DNA of 64,000 bases from Thalassocella blandensis (GTDB lineage: Bacteria; Pseudomonadota; Gammaproteobacteria; Pseudomonadales; Cellvibrionaceae), in assembly GCA_902141825.1 (NCBI GenBank), contig CABFPG010000013.1:109796-173795 (forward strand), in the 5' to 3' direction. The notes beneath the pieces are model-generated. The model worked only from the letters and a program-made list of their open reading frames with translations, was not told the origin of the DNA and made no database searches. Of the stretch, positions 10,588 through 20,940 are shown one piece after another. Within the stretch, counting starts at the first letter, position 1, and the number at the start of each line of letters is the position of its first letter. A program made the translations under genes and the position numbers.

Positions 10588-12831
10588 ATGATGGAAACCA
10601 CTTTGGATACTTCAAGTTTTGATAGTTTTTCTCAAGCTGCCCTGCTCATAGACACAAACACCACGATCCTGGCTGCCAATCACAGCATTAAAAATTTACT
10701 GCAAACCGACATTGAGACACCGAGTCATTTAAGCGGCCTGATTCAGGACAAAACGGTAATCGATGATATTGCCTCCAGCATCAGCAATAAGGCTTACGGT
10801 CTGATAAAAGATTGCCACTTTCAACTGCACAATTCTGCCAGGACATTTCAGCTGATCCTCAGTGCATACGATGAGGAAAATTTTGTTTTATTACTCACAG
10901 AAATTATTGCACCGGAGTCAATCGAAGCCCGCATCCAGGAAAACAATCAATACACCAGCCTGCTGAAAATGTCGGAAAAGCTGGCGAAAATCGGTTACTG
11001 GCATTACGACATTGCTCATGAAAAATTATTCTGGTCCGACGAGGTGTATAGGATTCATGGAGAAAACGAAGAAAACTTCGAACCCTCTCTGCCGTCGGCA
11101 CTGGCATTTTATTTAGACCCCGACCGCCAATCCGCCCACAGATGCATAGAAAATGCTATTGAAACTCGCCAAGGCTATCAATACACCCTGCGTATCCGAC
11201 GCACTGACGGGGAGGTGCGATGGATACAAAGTAAATGCAATGTTGAAGCAACCGAAAATGGACAGGCCAGTGCGCTACTCGGAATTGTGCAAGACATTAC
11301 CGAGGAGTATAAAAACAAAGAGCAATTGGAGCGCTTATCACTGGTAGCCAGTAAAACCACCAACAGCGTTATCATCTGCGATAAGATCGGAAAAATTGAA
11401 TGGGCCAATGAAGGCTTCCAACGTTTGACCGGCTATTCTCTTGATGAAGTTATCGGCCGCAAGCCGGGCCATTTTCTGCATGGCCCGCAGACAGACAAAA
11501 AAACCCGAGAAAACATCAGCAGCCAATTGCGTAAATGCCAGCCCGTCAATTGCGACATCGTCAATTACAACAAAGATGGACACAATTATTGGATCAATCT
11601 GGTCATTACTCCCATTATTCAAAACGATGTACTGGAAGGGTATATCGGTATACAAACGGATATTACTGATCGCAAGAAGTCCGATGCTTTTGTCGCTCAC
11701 GCTCAGCGTATGGAAGCTATCGGCCAACTTGTCGGAGGCATATCACATGACTTTAATAACATCCTGGGAATTCTACGAGGAAATTTAGAACTGCTGGAAT
11801 CCAAACTGGCCAATCAGGAAAATAAACATTTAGACAAAGCTTTTCATGCATGCGATAGGGCGACCAGTCTGACGAAAAAGCTCCTGCAATTTTCCCAGTT
11901 TAAAGTGATTGAATCAAAGCAGATTAACCCCAACACGGTAATCAATAATCTTGCCGACCTGCTGACAAAATCACTCACCCAAAACGTCAAACTTGAACTC
12001 TCTCTCGACGACAGTATCCACAGCGTTTGGTGCAACAGTGGCGACCTGGAAGACTCTATTTTAAACCTGGTGCTAAATGCACGCGATGCGATGGAAGGGA
12101 ATGGAAAAATCACCATCACCACCCGCAATGTAACCCTCAGTGAAACATTGGAATTCAGCTCCCATCAATTGACAGTGAAGCCTGGCGACTACATTCGTGT
12201 GAGCATTAAAGACACTGGCCCAGGCATACCTGAAAATGTACTCGCGCGCGTATTTGAACCTTTTTTTACCACCAAAGGGAAACAGGGCAGTGGACTGGGG
12301 TTGAGTATGGTGTATGGTTTTATCCAGCGCACCAACGGCTACATTCTGGTAGACAGCAGCAGTGATATTGGCACGGAATTCTGTTTATGGCTGCCACGCT
12401 CCGACTACAATCAAAAGCCAGGCAAGCAAAAATCTGCGCCGTCCAACAATACTATTGATCGCCCTTACAAAATCCTCGTGGTTGATGACGAACCGGATAT
12501 TTTAGAGATTGTCAGCGAATATTTGAGTCCGCTCGGATGCAATGTGGACGTTACTTCCAGCTCACTGGAAGCACAGCGCCGTATTCTGGAAGACAAAGAA
12601 ATCGACCTGCTCATCACCGATGAAATCATGCCAGGTGTAGTTAAAGGCCATACTTTGGTAAAAACCGCCATTCATGCCAACCCAAAAATTCGCTGCATCA
12701 TTATGTCGGGCTATAATTTAGATCTGGGACAAATTGAAGGCAAAGCTGATGTACTGCAAAAACCGTTTACCCGCCCAGAGCTAATAGCGCTGATTAACCG
12801 CAATATTTCCGTTCCAGAAAAAGCGACTTAA
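10588..12831 (+). CDS. Hybrid sensor histidine kinase (PAS-PAS-PAS-HisKA-HATPase-REC)
   Basis: A 747-residue soluble hybrid kinase with no membrane helices. A divergent PAS-like region (about 12-105) is followed by a PAS/PAC of the PAS_3 type (about 130-240, IGYWHYDIAHEKLFWSDEVYRIHG) and a LOV-like PAS (about 250-362) in which the flavin-cysteine motif is replaced by GRKPGHFLHGPQTD. The kinase core has His387 (GGISHDFNNILG), N-box NLVLNARDAM, G1 KDTGPGIP, F-box FEPFFTTK and G2 GSGLGLSMVYGF. The C-terminal receiver has Asp678 in LLITDEIMPG and LQKPF. It probably senses an intracellular signal and can pass phosphate onward. The first two codons are both ATG, so the exact start is open. Confidence 0.88.
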   Translation: MMETTLDTSSFDSFSQAALLIDTNTTILAANHSIKNLLQTDIETPSHLSGLIQDKTVIDDIASSISNKAYGLIKDCHFQLHNSARTFQLILSAYDEENFVLLLTEIIAPESIEARIQENNQYTSLLKMSEKLAKIGYWHYDIAHEKLFWSDEVYRIHGENEENFEPSLPSALAFYLDPDRQSAHRCIENAIETRQGYQYTLRIRRTDGEVRWIQSKCNVEATENGQASALLGIVQDITEEYKNKEQLERLSLVASKTTNSVIICDKIGKIEWANEGFQRLTGYSLDEVIGRKPGHFLHGPQTDKKTRENISSQLRKCQPVNCDIVNYNKDGHNYWINLVITPIIQNDVLEGYIGIQTDITDRKKSDAFVAHAQRMEAIGQLVGGISHDFNNILGILRGNLELLESKLANQENKHLDKAFHACDRATSLTKKLLQFSQFKVIESKQINPNTVINNLADLLTKSLTQNVKLELSLDDSIHSVWCNSGDLEDSILNLVLNARDAMEGNGKITITTRNVTLSETLEFSSHQLTVKPGDYIRVSIKDTGPGIPENVLARVFEPFFTTKGKQGSGLGLSMVYGFIQRTNGYILVDSSSDIGTEFCLWLPRSDYNQKPGKQKSAPSNNTIDRPYKILVVDDEPDILEIVSEYLSPLGCNVDVTSSSLEAQRRILEDKEIDLLITDEIMPGVVKGHTLVKTAIHANPKIRCIIMSGYNLDLGQIEGKADVLQKPFTRPELIALINRNISVPEKAT

Positions 12832-12838
12832 CAGCACG

Positions 12839-12857
12839 GTGCCTCGGGGCGAGGCAC
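12839..12857 (+). other. Hairpin between hybrid kinase and response regulator
   Basis: GTGCCTC and GAGGCAC pair around GGGGC, starting 8 bases after the kinase stop and ending about 30 bases before the next gene. There is no T-run, so it may stabilise or process the mRNA between the two genes rather than terminate it. Confidence 0.45.
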
Positions 12858-12888
12858 AACCCGTAAAAACATTGAAAGGATAGTGAGG

Positions 12889-14049
12889 ATGGGCAATAAA
12901 GTTTTAGTCGTCGACGATGATCCAGATCTTTGCGAACTGATGTTCGATGCGTTATCCGATGATTACGACATCCAGACCTGTTGCGAGGGTGAAGAAGTGC
13001 GGGGGCTCTGTGAACAATGGAAACCCGCCATTGTCATCCTCGATGTGTTTTTAAATAAAACCAGTGCTTTGCCCATTTGCCAGGAGGTGGTTGAAAACCA
13101 GGATCACCCACCGTTGTTTCTGGTCATATCCGGTCAGAACACCCTCGAACAACGGCTTGACTCTTATAATCACGGCGGCGATGACTTTCTTGCCAAACCC
13201 TTTCAGATCAGTGAACTCAAAGCCAAAGTAGCAACGCTCTGCCAGTTCCACCGGCAGCGCTCCGAACTTCACACCACCAATGCCTATGCCACCAAAACCG
13301 CAATGAATGCCATGGCGGAGGCCGCACAATACGGCGGGGTGCTGCGCTTTTTTAACGACATGTACAAAGCGGATAATGTCGAGAAAATCAAAACCAGTTT
13401 TTTCCGTTTAATGAATGAGTTTGGTCTGAAATCTTCCATTCAATTTCGCATGCACGAAACCCAGACCTTTGATCACACCGGTGCAGAATGCAGCCCGATC
13501 GAAATGCAGATCTACGACAATCTCAACATTGAAGGGCGCATCATTCCCTTTTCCAATCGAGTTCTGGTCAACGGTCTTTTCGTCTCCTTCATCGTCAAGA
13601 ACATGCCGCTGGATGATGAAATTACCAATGGTCGACTCAAAGATATTCTGGCCACTCTGGTGGAAGGGTTAAATTCAAAAATCAGTGACCTGCAGCGTCT
13701 CAATCTGCTGCGTCAAACGGCTTCCGAAGTAGCTGCTTGTAGCCAGCGTCTGTCGGATGTAATGAATCATCATGAAGGATTTATCATGTCGGCCATGAGT
13801 CATGTGATTTCCGAGATCAACAGCAGCTTCAATGTGCTGGACCTAAACGAAGAACAGGAAAAGTTTTTTACCAATCTGGCTGAAAATATTATCAACAGCG
13901 TGGAAACCAGTTTCGTCCACATAGGCAACGAACAGGATGTATTAAATTGTTTGTGGCGCTCGCTTGTCACCGTGCTGGACCAGCACACTGACGATGAAGA
14001 GGATGATGAAGAACCCGGACAAGCCGCCGGCTCTGTTGAATTACTGTAG
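12889..14049 (+). CDS. Response regulator with unrecognised C-terminal output domain
   Basis: An N-terminal CheY-like receiver (about 1-120; VLVVDDDPDL, phosphoacceptor Asp52 in VILDVFLN, Lys103 in LAKPF) is joined to about 265 residues not recognised as any standard output domain. That part begins KTAMNAMAEAAQYGG, contains a section of mixed predicted structure around SIQFRMHETQTF, a helical stretch and an acidic tail (DDEEDDEE). It has no HTH, GGDEF, EAL or HD-GYP signature. The ATG at 12889 is chosen because AAGGA at 12876-12880 fits it; the in-frame GTG at 12883 is too close. It follows the hybrid kinase by 57 bases and is probably its partner. Confidence 0.8.
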   Translation: MGNKVLVVDDDPDLCELMFDALSDDYDIQTCCEGEEVRGLCEQWKPAIVILDVFLNKTSALPICQEVVENQDHPPLFLVISGQNTLEQRLDSYNHGGDDFLAKPFQISELKAKVATLCQFHRQRSELHTTNAYATKTAMNAMAEAAQYGGVLRFFNDMYKADNVEKIKTSFFRLMNEFGLKSSIQFRMHETQTFDHTGAECSPIEMQIYDNLNIEGRIIPFSNRVLVNGLFVSFIVKNMPLDDEITNGRLKDILATLVEGLNSKISDLQRLNLLRQTASEVAACSQRLSDVMNHHEGFIMSAMSHVISEINSSFNVLDLNEEQEKFFTNLAENIINSVETSFVHIGNEQDVLNCLWRSLVTVLDQHTDDEEDDEEPGQAAGSVELL

Positions 14050-14116
14050 TTACATTCATTAACTGTTAAAGGCTTTGATTTGAGCAGCAGTTAATTCAGT
14101 GTCCGTGGCCATGTCT

Positions 14117-14181
14117 TAAAGCACTTTTACTAAAGCACTTTTACTAAAGCACTTTTACTAAAGCACTTTTACTAAAGTGCT
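14117..14181. repeat. 14-bp tandem repeat, 4 copies plus partial, with terminal hairpin
   Basis: Four exact copies of TAAAGCACTTTTAC (14117-14172) are followed by a diverged partial copy. The last copy and the partial form a perfect hairpin, AGCACTTT / TACT loop / AAAGTGCT (14162-14181), though no T-run follows. It sits 68 bases after the response-regulator stop and may have arisen by slippage at an original terminator. Confidence 0.85.
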
Positions 14182-14214
14182 CATTTCAAACTTACCTTTT
14201 CCTGCAATCGCTAT

Positions 14215-14238
14215 TTCTATTGCACAATTGCAATAGAA
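14215..14238. other. Perfect 10-bp hairpin in the region before mutM
   Basis: TTCTATTGCA and TGCAATAGAA pair around CAAT. It may be a protein-binding palindrome or the 3' end of the upstream transcript. No T-run follows. Confidence 0.5.
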
Positions 14239-14266
14239 CCCCATAAGAACCCCATAATAGCCTCAT
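14234..14266. repeat. 11-bp direct repeat, 3 copies
   Basis: Units TAGAACCCCAT, AAGAACCCCAT and AATAGCCTCAT follow each other and overlap the arm of the preceding hairpin. The rest of the 444-base gap up to mutM, about 14267-14493, contains no convincing gene. Confidence 0.55.
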
Positions 14267-14493
14267 AATTCTAGATACTGGTTGACCCTCAATATGCGCT
14301 TACATTCTGGTACACCCGGCTTATTGCAGACAAGAATCAGGCAATCACCTCGATGACACGCTCTGAACACTTTATGTTAGCATGGTGCTTTTTCCAGCTT
14401 CGCATGTCAGCTTCGCGTAAAGAATAAACTTCAGCTTTTACTGCGTGTACCGCTGCAAACACTTTTCCGTCAACATAACATCGAACAGTATCC

Positions 14494-15309
14494 ATGCCAG
14501 AGTTACCCGAAGTCGAAACGACTAGACGCGGCATTGCGCCTCATATCGCCAAGCAACATGTTGCCAAAGTGGATATTCGTCAAGCACAGTTGCGCTGGCC
14601 GATAGAACCGACCTTGCCGCGTCTGCTAAAAAACCAGGCCATTCTGAACCTTGAGCGAAGAGGCAAATATCTGATTTTTCAATTTCCTAATGGCCATCTG
14701 TTATGGCACTTGGGCATGTCCGGCAGTTTGCGTGTATTACTGCAATCACAAGCCCCAGGGAAACACGATCATGTTGACCTGGTATTGAGCAATGGAAAAA
14801 TCCTGCGATTTAATGACCCGCGTCGCTTTGGAGCTGTGGTGTGGACAGATGAAGATGTCCTGCAACATAAACTGCTGGCCCATTTAGGGCCAGAACCATT
14901 AACAGAGGCATTCAACGCTGAGTACCTATTCGGTAAAACCCGAAAGCGCCAAATGGCAATTAAACCCTGGATAATGGATAGCAAAATTGTTGTAGGGGTA
15001 GGCAATATCTACGCAAATGAAGCCCTGTTTAATGCTGGCATACATCCTCTGAAAGCCACGTACAAGCTTACGCGAAAACAATGCGAACGATTGGTTGAAG
15101 AAATTAAAACGGTATTGGCAAACGCCATTCAGCGCGGGGGTACAACATTGCGGGACTTTGTCGGCGGCGATGGAAAACCGGGGTATTTTGCCCAGGAGTT
15201 AAATGTCTACGGTCGCGGCGGTCAACCCTGTAAACGCTGCAACAAATTATTACTGGAAAAGCCCCTCGGCCAACGTGCAACGGTTTACTGCACTGTCTGC
15301 CAAAAATAG
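14494..15309 (+). CDS. mutM: Formamidopyrimidine-DNA glycosylase (Fpg/MutM)
   Basis: MutM removes 8-oxoguanine and ring-opened purines from DNA and cleaves the abasic site. The protein has the catalytic N-terminus MPELPEVETTRRGI (Pro2 nucleophile, Glu3), the conserved RRGKYLIF lysine hairpin, the helix-two-turn-helix segment VGVGNIYANEALF and the C-terminal zinc finger (CKRC and CTVC). The 271-residue length is standard. The start is fixed by the need for Pro at position 2. A bidirectional terminator separates it from converging rph. Confidence 0.97.
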   Translation: MPELPEVETTRRGIAPHIAKQHVAKVDIRQAQLRWPIEPTLPRLLKNQAILNLERRGKYLIFQFPNGHLLWHLGMSGSLRVLLQSQAPGKHDHVDLVLSNGKILRFNDPRRFGAVVWTDEDVLQHKLLAHLGPEPLTEAFNAEYLFGKTRKRQMAIKPWIMDSKIVVGVGNIYANEALFNAGIHPLKATYKLTRKQCERLVEEIKTVLANAIQRGGTTLRDFVGGDGKPGYFAQELNVYGRGGQPCKRCNKLLLEKPLGQRATVYCTVCQK

Positions 15310-15326
15310 CCGGGTATTCGAATAAA

Positions 15327-15356
15327 AAAACCCAGAGACTTTTGCCACTGGGTTTT
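15327..15356. terminator. Bidirectional terminator between mutM and rph
   Basis: AAAACCCAG and CTGGGTTTT form a 9-bp stem around a 12-base loop, with A and T runs on both sides. It lies between two converging genes and can serve both. Confidence 0.8.
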
Positions 15357-15396
15357 ATAAAGCGTCGCCCGAAGGACTAACTTCGACCGCAAGCAG

Positions 15397-16119
15397 TTAC
15401 GAGTCTGCCAGCGCCTTTTTCTGCAATTCCACCAACTGGCTGATACCCAGTTTACCCAAACCAAACATCGCGGAAAATTCGTCTTCGCTGAACGGCTCCT
15501 GCTCTGCAGTTCCCTGAATTTCAATAATTCCACCGCTCTCACTCATCACCAGGTTCATATCGGTGTCGGCGGAGGAGTCCTCGGGATAATCCAGATCCAG
15601 CACGGGCACGCCTTCGTAAACACCAACAGATACGGATGCCACCATATTCAGCAGGGGAGAGGCGGGGATCATTCCTTCACGTACCATATGGTTCAACGCA
15701 TCGACCAGGGCCACACAGCCGCCAGTAATTGATGCCGTACGCGTACCGCCATCTGCCTGAATTACATCACAATCAATAGTAATACTGTGCTCGCCCAACG
15801 CAGTTAAGTCTACCGCTGCGCGTAAAGAGCGACCAATCAAACGTTGAATTTCCTGTGTGCGTCCACTCTGCTTACCGCGTGCGGCTTCTCGCCCCATGCG
15901 CGAACCGGTTGAACGCGGCAGCATTCCGTATTCTGCAGTAATCCAGCCCTTGCCCTCACCTTTGAGAAAACGCGGCACGCTGTTTTCCACCGTGGCAGTA
16001 CAAATAACTTTTGTATTGCCAAAACACACCAATACCGAACCTTCGGCGTGGCAGGTGTATTGACGAGTGATGCTGACTTCACGCAGTTGATCAACACTGC
16101 GACCACTGGGTCGTTGCAT
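15397..16119 (-). CDS. rph: Ribonuclease PH
   Basis: RNase PH trims tRNA 3' ends by phosphorolysis. The 240-residue protein is full length and shows the family landmarks: [21 protein letters not shown] at the N-terminus, the phosphate-binding [16 protein letters not shown], the RSLRAAVDL helix, and [21 protein letters not shown] in the catalytic core. It is divergent from yicC, an arrangement common in gammaproteobacteria. Confidence 0.97.
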   Translation of the reverse strand: MQRPSGRSVDQLREVSITRQYTCHAEGSVLVCFGNTKVICTATVENSVPRFLKGEGKGWITAEYGMLPRSTGSRMGREAARGKQSGRTQEIQRLIGRSLRAAVDLTALGEHSITIDCDVIQADGGTRTASITGGCVALVDALNHMVREGMIPASPLLNMVASVSVGVYEGVPVLDLDYPEDSSADTDMNLVMSESGGIIEIQGTAEQEPFSEDEFSAMFGLGKLGISQLVELQKKALADS

Positions 16120-16397
16120 AGTTTTCCCCTAATGCTAAAGATAAAAACCGTGATTATCCCAAAAAAAAACCGTGAACGCTTGCTTATCTCAAACCCAGCG
16201 TAAAAACTATTCGTGCCGGCCTTTAAAATAGGCACTAAAATACAAAACATTCGCCTTCCTCCAGTAACCGAATAAAACCGGCGCAATAAAAGCCTCTCAC
16301 AGACTTGCTGTGGTAACATGCTGCATTACCCTGGCGCCTGAACAGGCCTACTACCTCACCGGGCTTTTTACCGGACTTTTATGAAGGAATTGTCACT

Positions 16398-17264
16398 ATG
16401 CCGCGCAGTATGACCAGCTTTGCTCGACGAGAAGTACAACACCCCTGGGGAACATTGTCGTGCGAAATTCGCAGTGTAAATCACCGCTACCTGGAAGCTT
16501 CCGTTAGATTACCCGAGACCTTGCGCGCTATTGAACCCAACATTCGCGAGGTTTTACGCAAACAATTAAGCCGTGGAAAAGTCGAAACGAATGTTTACCT
16601 GCGCACCGAAACAAGTGAACACACGGATCTGGCATTGAACCAGGGCCTGGCCGACAAAATCGTCAACCTGGCGGAAGAGCTGCAACAACAGCTGAAAAAC
16701 CCCGCGCAACTGAACCCTCTGGACATATTGCGCTGGCCCGGAGTATTAACCACGGCGGAGGTCGACAGCGATACGCTGCAGGAAGCCGCTCTGGCCATCG
16801 TCCACTCCACACTGGAGCAGCTGCTGGAAAGCCGCGAACGAGAAGGCAAAGAATTAAAGCAGTTTATTGAACAACGGCTGGAAGGCGTCGCGCAACATGT
16901 GCGCTTTGTGCATGGCCGTCTGCCCGAAATCCTCGAGTCCCACCGCCAAAAGCTGCGCGAAAAACTCGACGCGCTCAAGCTGGAAGTAGACGAAGAACGT
17001 TTCAGTCAGGAAGCGGTGTATGTTGCACAAAAAGCCGATGTGGCAGAAGAATTGGATCGATTAGAGGCACATATCAATGAAGTGCGCCATACTTTGCAAC
17101 AAAAGGGACCGATCGGCCGCCGCCTGGACTTCCTCATGCAGGAACTCAACCGCGAAGCCAACACCCTGTCATCCAAATCCATGGCCAGCGATACCACACA
17201 ATCCGCTGTGGATTTGAAAGTCCTCATTGAACAAATGCGCGAACAAGTACAAAACATTGAATAA
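16398..17264 (+). CDS. yicC: YicC family endoribonuclease-like protein
   Basis: YicC-type proteins are conserved in bacteria; an endoribonuclease activity on small RNAs has been reported for the E. coli protein. The N-terminal half (MTSFARREVQHPWGTLSCEIRSVN) and the C-terminal DUF1732 region (GRRLDFLMQELNREANTLSSKS) are both intact, and 288 residues is the expected length. It is followed by gmk 37 bases downstream, the usual neighbour. Confidence 0.92.
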   Translation: MPRSMTSFARREVQHPWGTLSCEIRSVNHRYLEASVRLPETLRAIEPNIREVLRKQLSRGKVETNVYLRTETSEHTDLALNQGLADKIVNLAEELQQQLKNPAQLNPLDILRWPGVLTTAEVDSDTLQEAALAIVHSTLEQLLESREREGKELKQFIEQRLEGVAQHVRFVHGRLPEILESHRQKLREKLDALKLEVDEERFSQEAVYVAQKADVAEELDRLEAHINEVRHTLQQKGPIGRRLDFLMQELNREANTLSSKSMASDTTQSAVDLKVLIEQMREQVQNIE

Positions 17265-17280
17265 ACCGCACGCTATGTAG

Positions 17281-17919
<639 letters not shown>

Positions 17920-18007
17920 TTCAACGATTTGCGTACACTTCTTAACCCTTTTTAAATACGCTGCTGCAGTGCAATATTACTGACCTCAGCTCAGCAGAGA
18001 ACTACAA

Positions 18008-18035
18008 TTTATGCGCCATATAAAACCTTTATACT
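18008..18035 (+). promoter_or_regulatory. Possible promoter for rpoZ-spoT
   Basis: TTTATG, a 16-base spacer and TATACT precede rpoZ by about 50 bases. Near-matching arms (TATGC-GCCA and TGGCGGCATA) flank the -10 region and could be an operator. The -35 is poor, so this is tentative. Confidence 0.35.
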
Positions 18036-18086
18036 GGCGGCATAAAGAGAATGTAACCTCCTAAAGAAGATCACATAGGAATCAAA

Positions 18087-18365
18087 ATGGCTCGTATTAC
18101 AGTTGAAGAATGTTTAGATCACGTCGATAACCGCTTTGAGCTGGTTATGGTTGGCAGCAAACGCGCTCGCCAGATTGCTGTCCAAGGTAAAGACCCTCTG
18201 GTTCCTACCGAAAACGACAAACCCACTGTACTGGCGTTGCGAGAAATTGAAGAAGGTTTAATTGACGCCAGCATCCTGCAAGAGCAAGATGAATACATCG
18301 AAGAGCCTGTTGTGGCGGAAGCCAGTGCTGAAGGTGGCGAAACGCCTCCAACACCTGAAATTTAA
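18087..18365 (+). CDS. rpoZ: RNA polymerase omega subunit
   Basis: Omega helps assemble RNA polymerase and forms part of a ppGpp-binding site. The 92-residue protein has the conserved N-terminus [30 protein letters not shown] and the [14 protein letters not shown] segment, with an acidic tail. A Shine-Dalgarno (TAGGA) lies upstream. It precedes spoT by 37 bases, so enzyme and ppGpp target are encoded together. Confidence 0.97.
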   Translation: MARITVEECLDHVDNRFELVMVGSKRARQIAVQGKDPLVPTENDKPTVLALREIEEGLIDASILQEQDEYIEEPVVAEASAEGGETPPTPEI

Positions 18366-18402
18366 TCTGCGAGTAATTAATTGCAAGAAATAAGAGGTTG
18401 CG

Positions 18403-20511
18403 TTGCTTACTATAGATACCCTTAGTCACCGACTTTCCTCTTACCTTGAACCCGATCAAGTCAATCGAGTCAAGCATGCCTACTTCTACGCGGAACAAGC
18501 CCACACAGGCCAGTTCCGCCGCAGTGGCGAACCGTATATTACCCACCCCCTTGCAGTAGCCAATATTCTCGCCTCCATCCACATGGACTATCAGAGTCTG
18601 ATGGTCGCCATGTTGCATGATGTGATTGAAGATACCGGCATCAGCAAGCGCGCAATTGCCGAACAGTTCGGCGAATCTGTAGCCGATATTGTTGATGGCG
18701 TGAGTAAGCTGGCTAAAATCGAATACGAAACCCAGGCAGAAAAACAAGCCAAAAACTTCCAGAAAATGGCCCTTGCGATGGCCAAAGATCTGCGGGTAAT
18801 CGTCGTTAAACTATCGGACCGTCTGCACAATATGCGCACACTCGGCGCATTGGCACCAGAGAAAAAACGTCGAATCGCCAAAGAGACCCTCGAAATCTAC
18901 GCCCCGATCGCCCACCGCCTGGGAATGAATGACTGGCGAGTAGAATTTGAAGACCGCTGTTTTGCCGCCATGTATCCCCTGCGAGCCTCCCGCTTGCAAG
19001 CCTCCCTGCAAAAAGTGCGGGGCAATCGCAAAAGCCTGGTGGAAAAAATTAAAGAGTCGATTGAAATACGCCTGCAGCGTGAAGGCATTAACGCGCTGGT
19101 GATCGGCCGTGAAAAGCATTTGTACAGTATTTACAACAAAATGCGGGCAAAACATAAATCCTTTAAAGAGATTATGGATGTGTATGCCTTCCGCGTCGTG
19201 GTAGATGAGATCGACACCTGCTATCGCACCCTCGGCGCGATACACAACCTGTATAAACCCCGCCCGGGAGAATTTAAAGACTACATCGCCATTCCCAAAG
19301 AAAACGGTTACCAGAGCCTGCATACCATTGTCATCGGCAAACAGGGTGTCCCTATTGAAGTGCAGATCCGCACCAAGGAAATGGACGAGCTGGCCAGTCG
19401 CGGTGTTGCCGCCCACTGGCTGTATAAAACACACGATGAAACTAACACCAAGAGTAATTTTGATCGCGCCAACCGCTGGACCAAACGTCTGCTGGAAATT
19501 CAGAGCCTGACCAACAGCTCGGTGGAATTCGTGGAAAACGTCAAGATTGACCTGTTCCGCGACGAAGTTTATGTGTTTACGCCCAAAGGTGAAATTGTCG
19601 AGCTGCCCGCCGGTGCCACACCAGTGGATTTCGCATACGCGGTGCATACACAAGTGGGCAATTCCACCGTCGCCTGCCGTATTAACGATCGCCCAGCGCC
19701 GCTCTCGCAGGTACTGGAAAGCGGTGAGAAAGTAAAAATTATTACCTCAGAAAATACGCAGCCAAACCCCAACTGGTTGAATTTTGTGATTACCGCAAAA
19801 GCACGCAGTGCCATACGCCACTATTTGAAAAACCAGCATCACATTGAGTCCGTGGAGCTGGGCAAGCGAATGCTGGCACGCGCGCTGATGCACCTCGATA
19901 TCAATCTGGACGAACTGAACGAAGACCAATTGCTCCATTTAAAAACCATCCACGGCGTCGATGCGATGGAAGATTTGTACGAAAGCATTGGACTTGGTCA
20001 CCAACCGGCATTAACCGTGGCGCAGACGCTGCAACCTAATGTGGATGTTCACAATGCACTCGGACACACGCCGATTACCATCGAATCTTCCGATGGTGTA
20101 TTAATCAGCTTTGCACGCTGTTGCCGCCCAATTCCCGGCGACCCCATTGTCAGCCATACCAGCACGGGCAAAGGCATTGTGGTACACCGCGAAACGTGCA
20201 AAAACTTAAAAGATATTAAAAATAAGAAGGAAAACATTGCCGCCACCAATTGGGCCGCCAATGTCACCGGCGAATACCTGACCGAAATTCGTGTTGAGGT
20301 GAAAACCGAGCGCGGCATCATTGCCGAACTGGCCACCCGCATTGCCAACACCAATACCAGTATTGAAGGCATTCAGGTAGACGAACGCGATGCAGAACAC
20401 AGTGTGATCAATCTGGTGATTGCTGTTACCAATCGAATCCACCTGGCCAACGTGATGCGTAAAGTCCGCACTATTCGCTCAGTAGAGCGTGTGGTGAGAG
20501 CCAAGAATTAA
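18403..20511 (+). CDS. spoT: Bifunctional (p)ppGpp synthetase/hydrolase SpoT
   Basis: SpoT makes and, mainly, degrades (p)ppGpp. In order: the HD hydrolase domain with THPLAV (His48) and LHDVIEDTG (HD 72-73, ED 76-77); the synthetase domain with [26 protein letters not shown] and [22 protein letters not shown]; the TGS domain ([28 protein letters not shown]); a zinc-finger-like region with CCRPIPGD; and a C-terminal ACT domain. At 702 residues it is full length. The start is TTG at 18403, supported by GAGG five bases upstream and by alignment of [15 protein letters not shown] with the usual SpoT N-terminus. Confidence 0.96.
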   Translation: MLTIDTLSHRLSSYLEPDQVNRVKHAYFYAEQAHTGQFRRSGEPYITHPLAVANILASIHMDYQSLMVAMLHDVIEDTGISKRAIAEQFGESVADIVDGVSKLAKIEYETQAEKQAKNFQKMALAMAKDLRVIVVKLSDRLHNMRTLGALAPEKKRRIAKETLEIYAPIAHRLGMNDWRVEFEDRCFAAMYPLRASRLQASLQKVRGNRKSLVEKIKESIEIRLQREGINALVIGREKHLYSIYNKMRAKHKSFKEIMDVYAFRVVVDEIDTCYRTLGAIHNLYKPRPGEFKDYIAIPKENGYQSLHTIVIGKQGVPIEVQIRTKEMDELASRGVAAHWLYKTHDETNTKSNFDRANRWTKRLLEIQSLTNSSVEFVENVKIDLFRDEVYVFTPKGEIVELPAGATPVDFAYAVHTQVGNSTVACRINDRPAPLSQVLESGEKVKIITSENTQPNPNWLNFVITAKARSAIRHYLKNQHHIESVELGKRMLARALMHLDINLDELNEDQLLHLKTIHGVDAMEDLYESIGLGHQPALTVAQTLQPNVDVHNALGHTPITIESSDGVLISFARCCRPIPGDPIVSHTSTGKGIVVHRETCKNLKDIKNKKENIAATNWAANVTGEYLTEIRVEVKTERGIIAELATRIANTNTSIEGIQVDERDAEHSVINLVIAVTNRIHLANVMRKVRTIRSVERVVRAKN

Positions 20512-20554
20512 TCCTTTAAACATTCCAACGAATAAACCACTCCGCGAGGTTTCC

Positions 20555-20938
20555 ATGCCTAATAAAGCTATTATTCATTCCGACAAAGCACCACAGGCCA
20601 TCGGCACCTATTCTCAAGCCGTAAAAGTGGGCGACACCGTTTATTTGAGCGGACAAATCCCCTTAGACCCAGAATCCATGACGCTGGTTGATGGTGATTT
20701 TGTTGCACAGGCAGAGCAGGTGTTCAAAAATCTGGCTGCCGTGTGTACTGCGACCAATGGCAGCTTGAATCACATAGTGAAACTCAACATTTATCTCACT
20801 GATTTAAGCAATTTCCCACTGGTGAACGAAGTGATGGGCAAATACTTCGCAGAGCCCTATCCAGCTCGTGCGGCAATCGGCGTCAGTGAGCTGCCAAAAG
20901 GTGCTCAGATCGAAGCCGACGGCATACTTGTGATCTAA
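20555..20938 (+). CDS. ridA: RidA family reactive-intermediate deaminase
   Basis: RidA hydrolyses reactive enamine/imine intermediates released by PLP enzymes. The 127-residue protein shows the family pattern: [29 protein letters not shown], the conserved VVKLNIYL-like strand, and the catalytic region with the Arg in [19 protein letters not shown]. It lies 43 bases after spoT, a very common arrangement. Confidence 0.95.
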   Translation: MPNKAIIHSDKAPQAIGTYSQAVKVGDTVYLSGQIPLDPESMTLVDGDFVAQAEQVFKNLAAVCTATNGSLNHIVKLNIYLTDLSNFPLVNEVMGKYFAEPYPARAAIGVSELPKGAQIEADGILVI

Positions 20939-20940
20939 TT

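Noticed and set aside
18811..19653. 280-residue minus-strand frame inside spoT
   Set aside because: It lies wholly within the conserved, codon-biased spoT gene on the opposite strand and has low-complexity, Phe/His-rich sequence without any domain.
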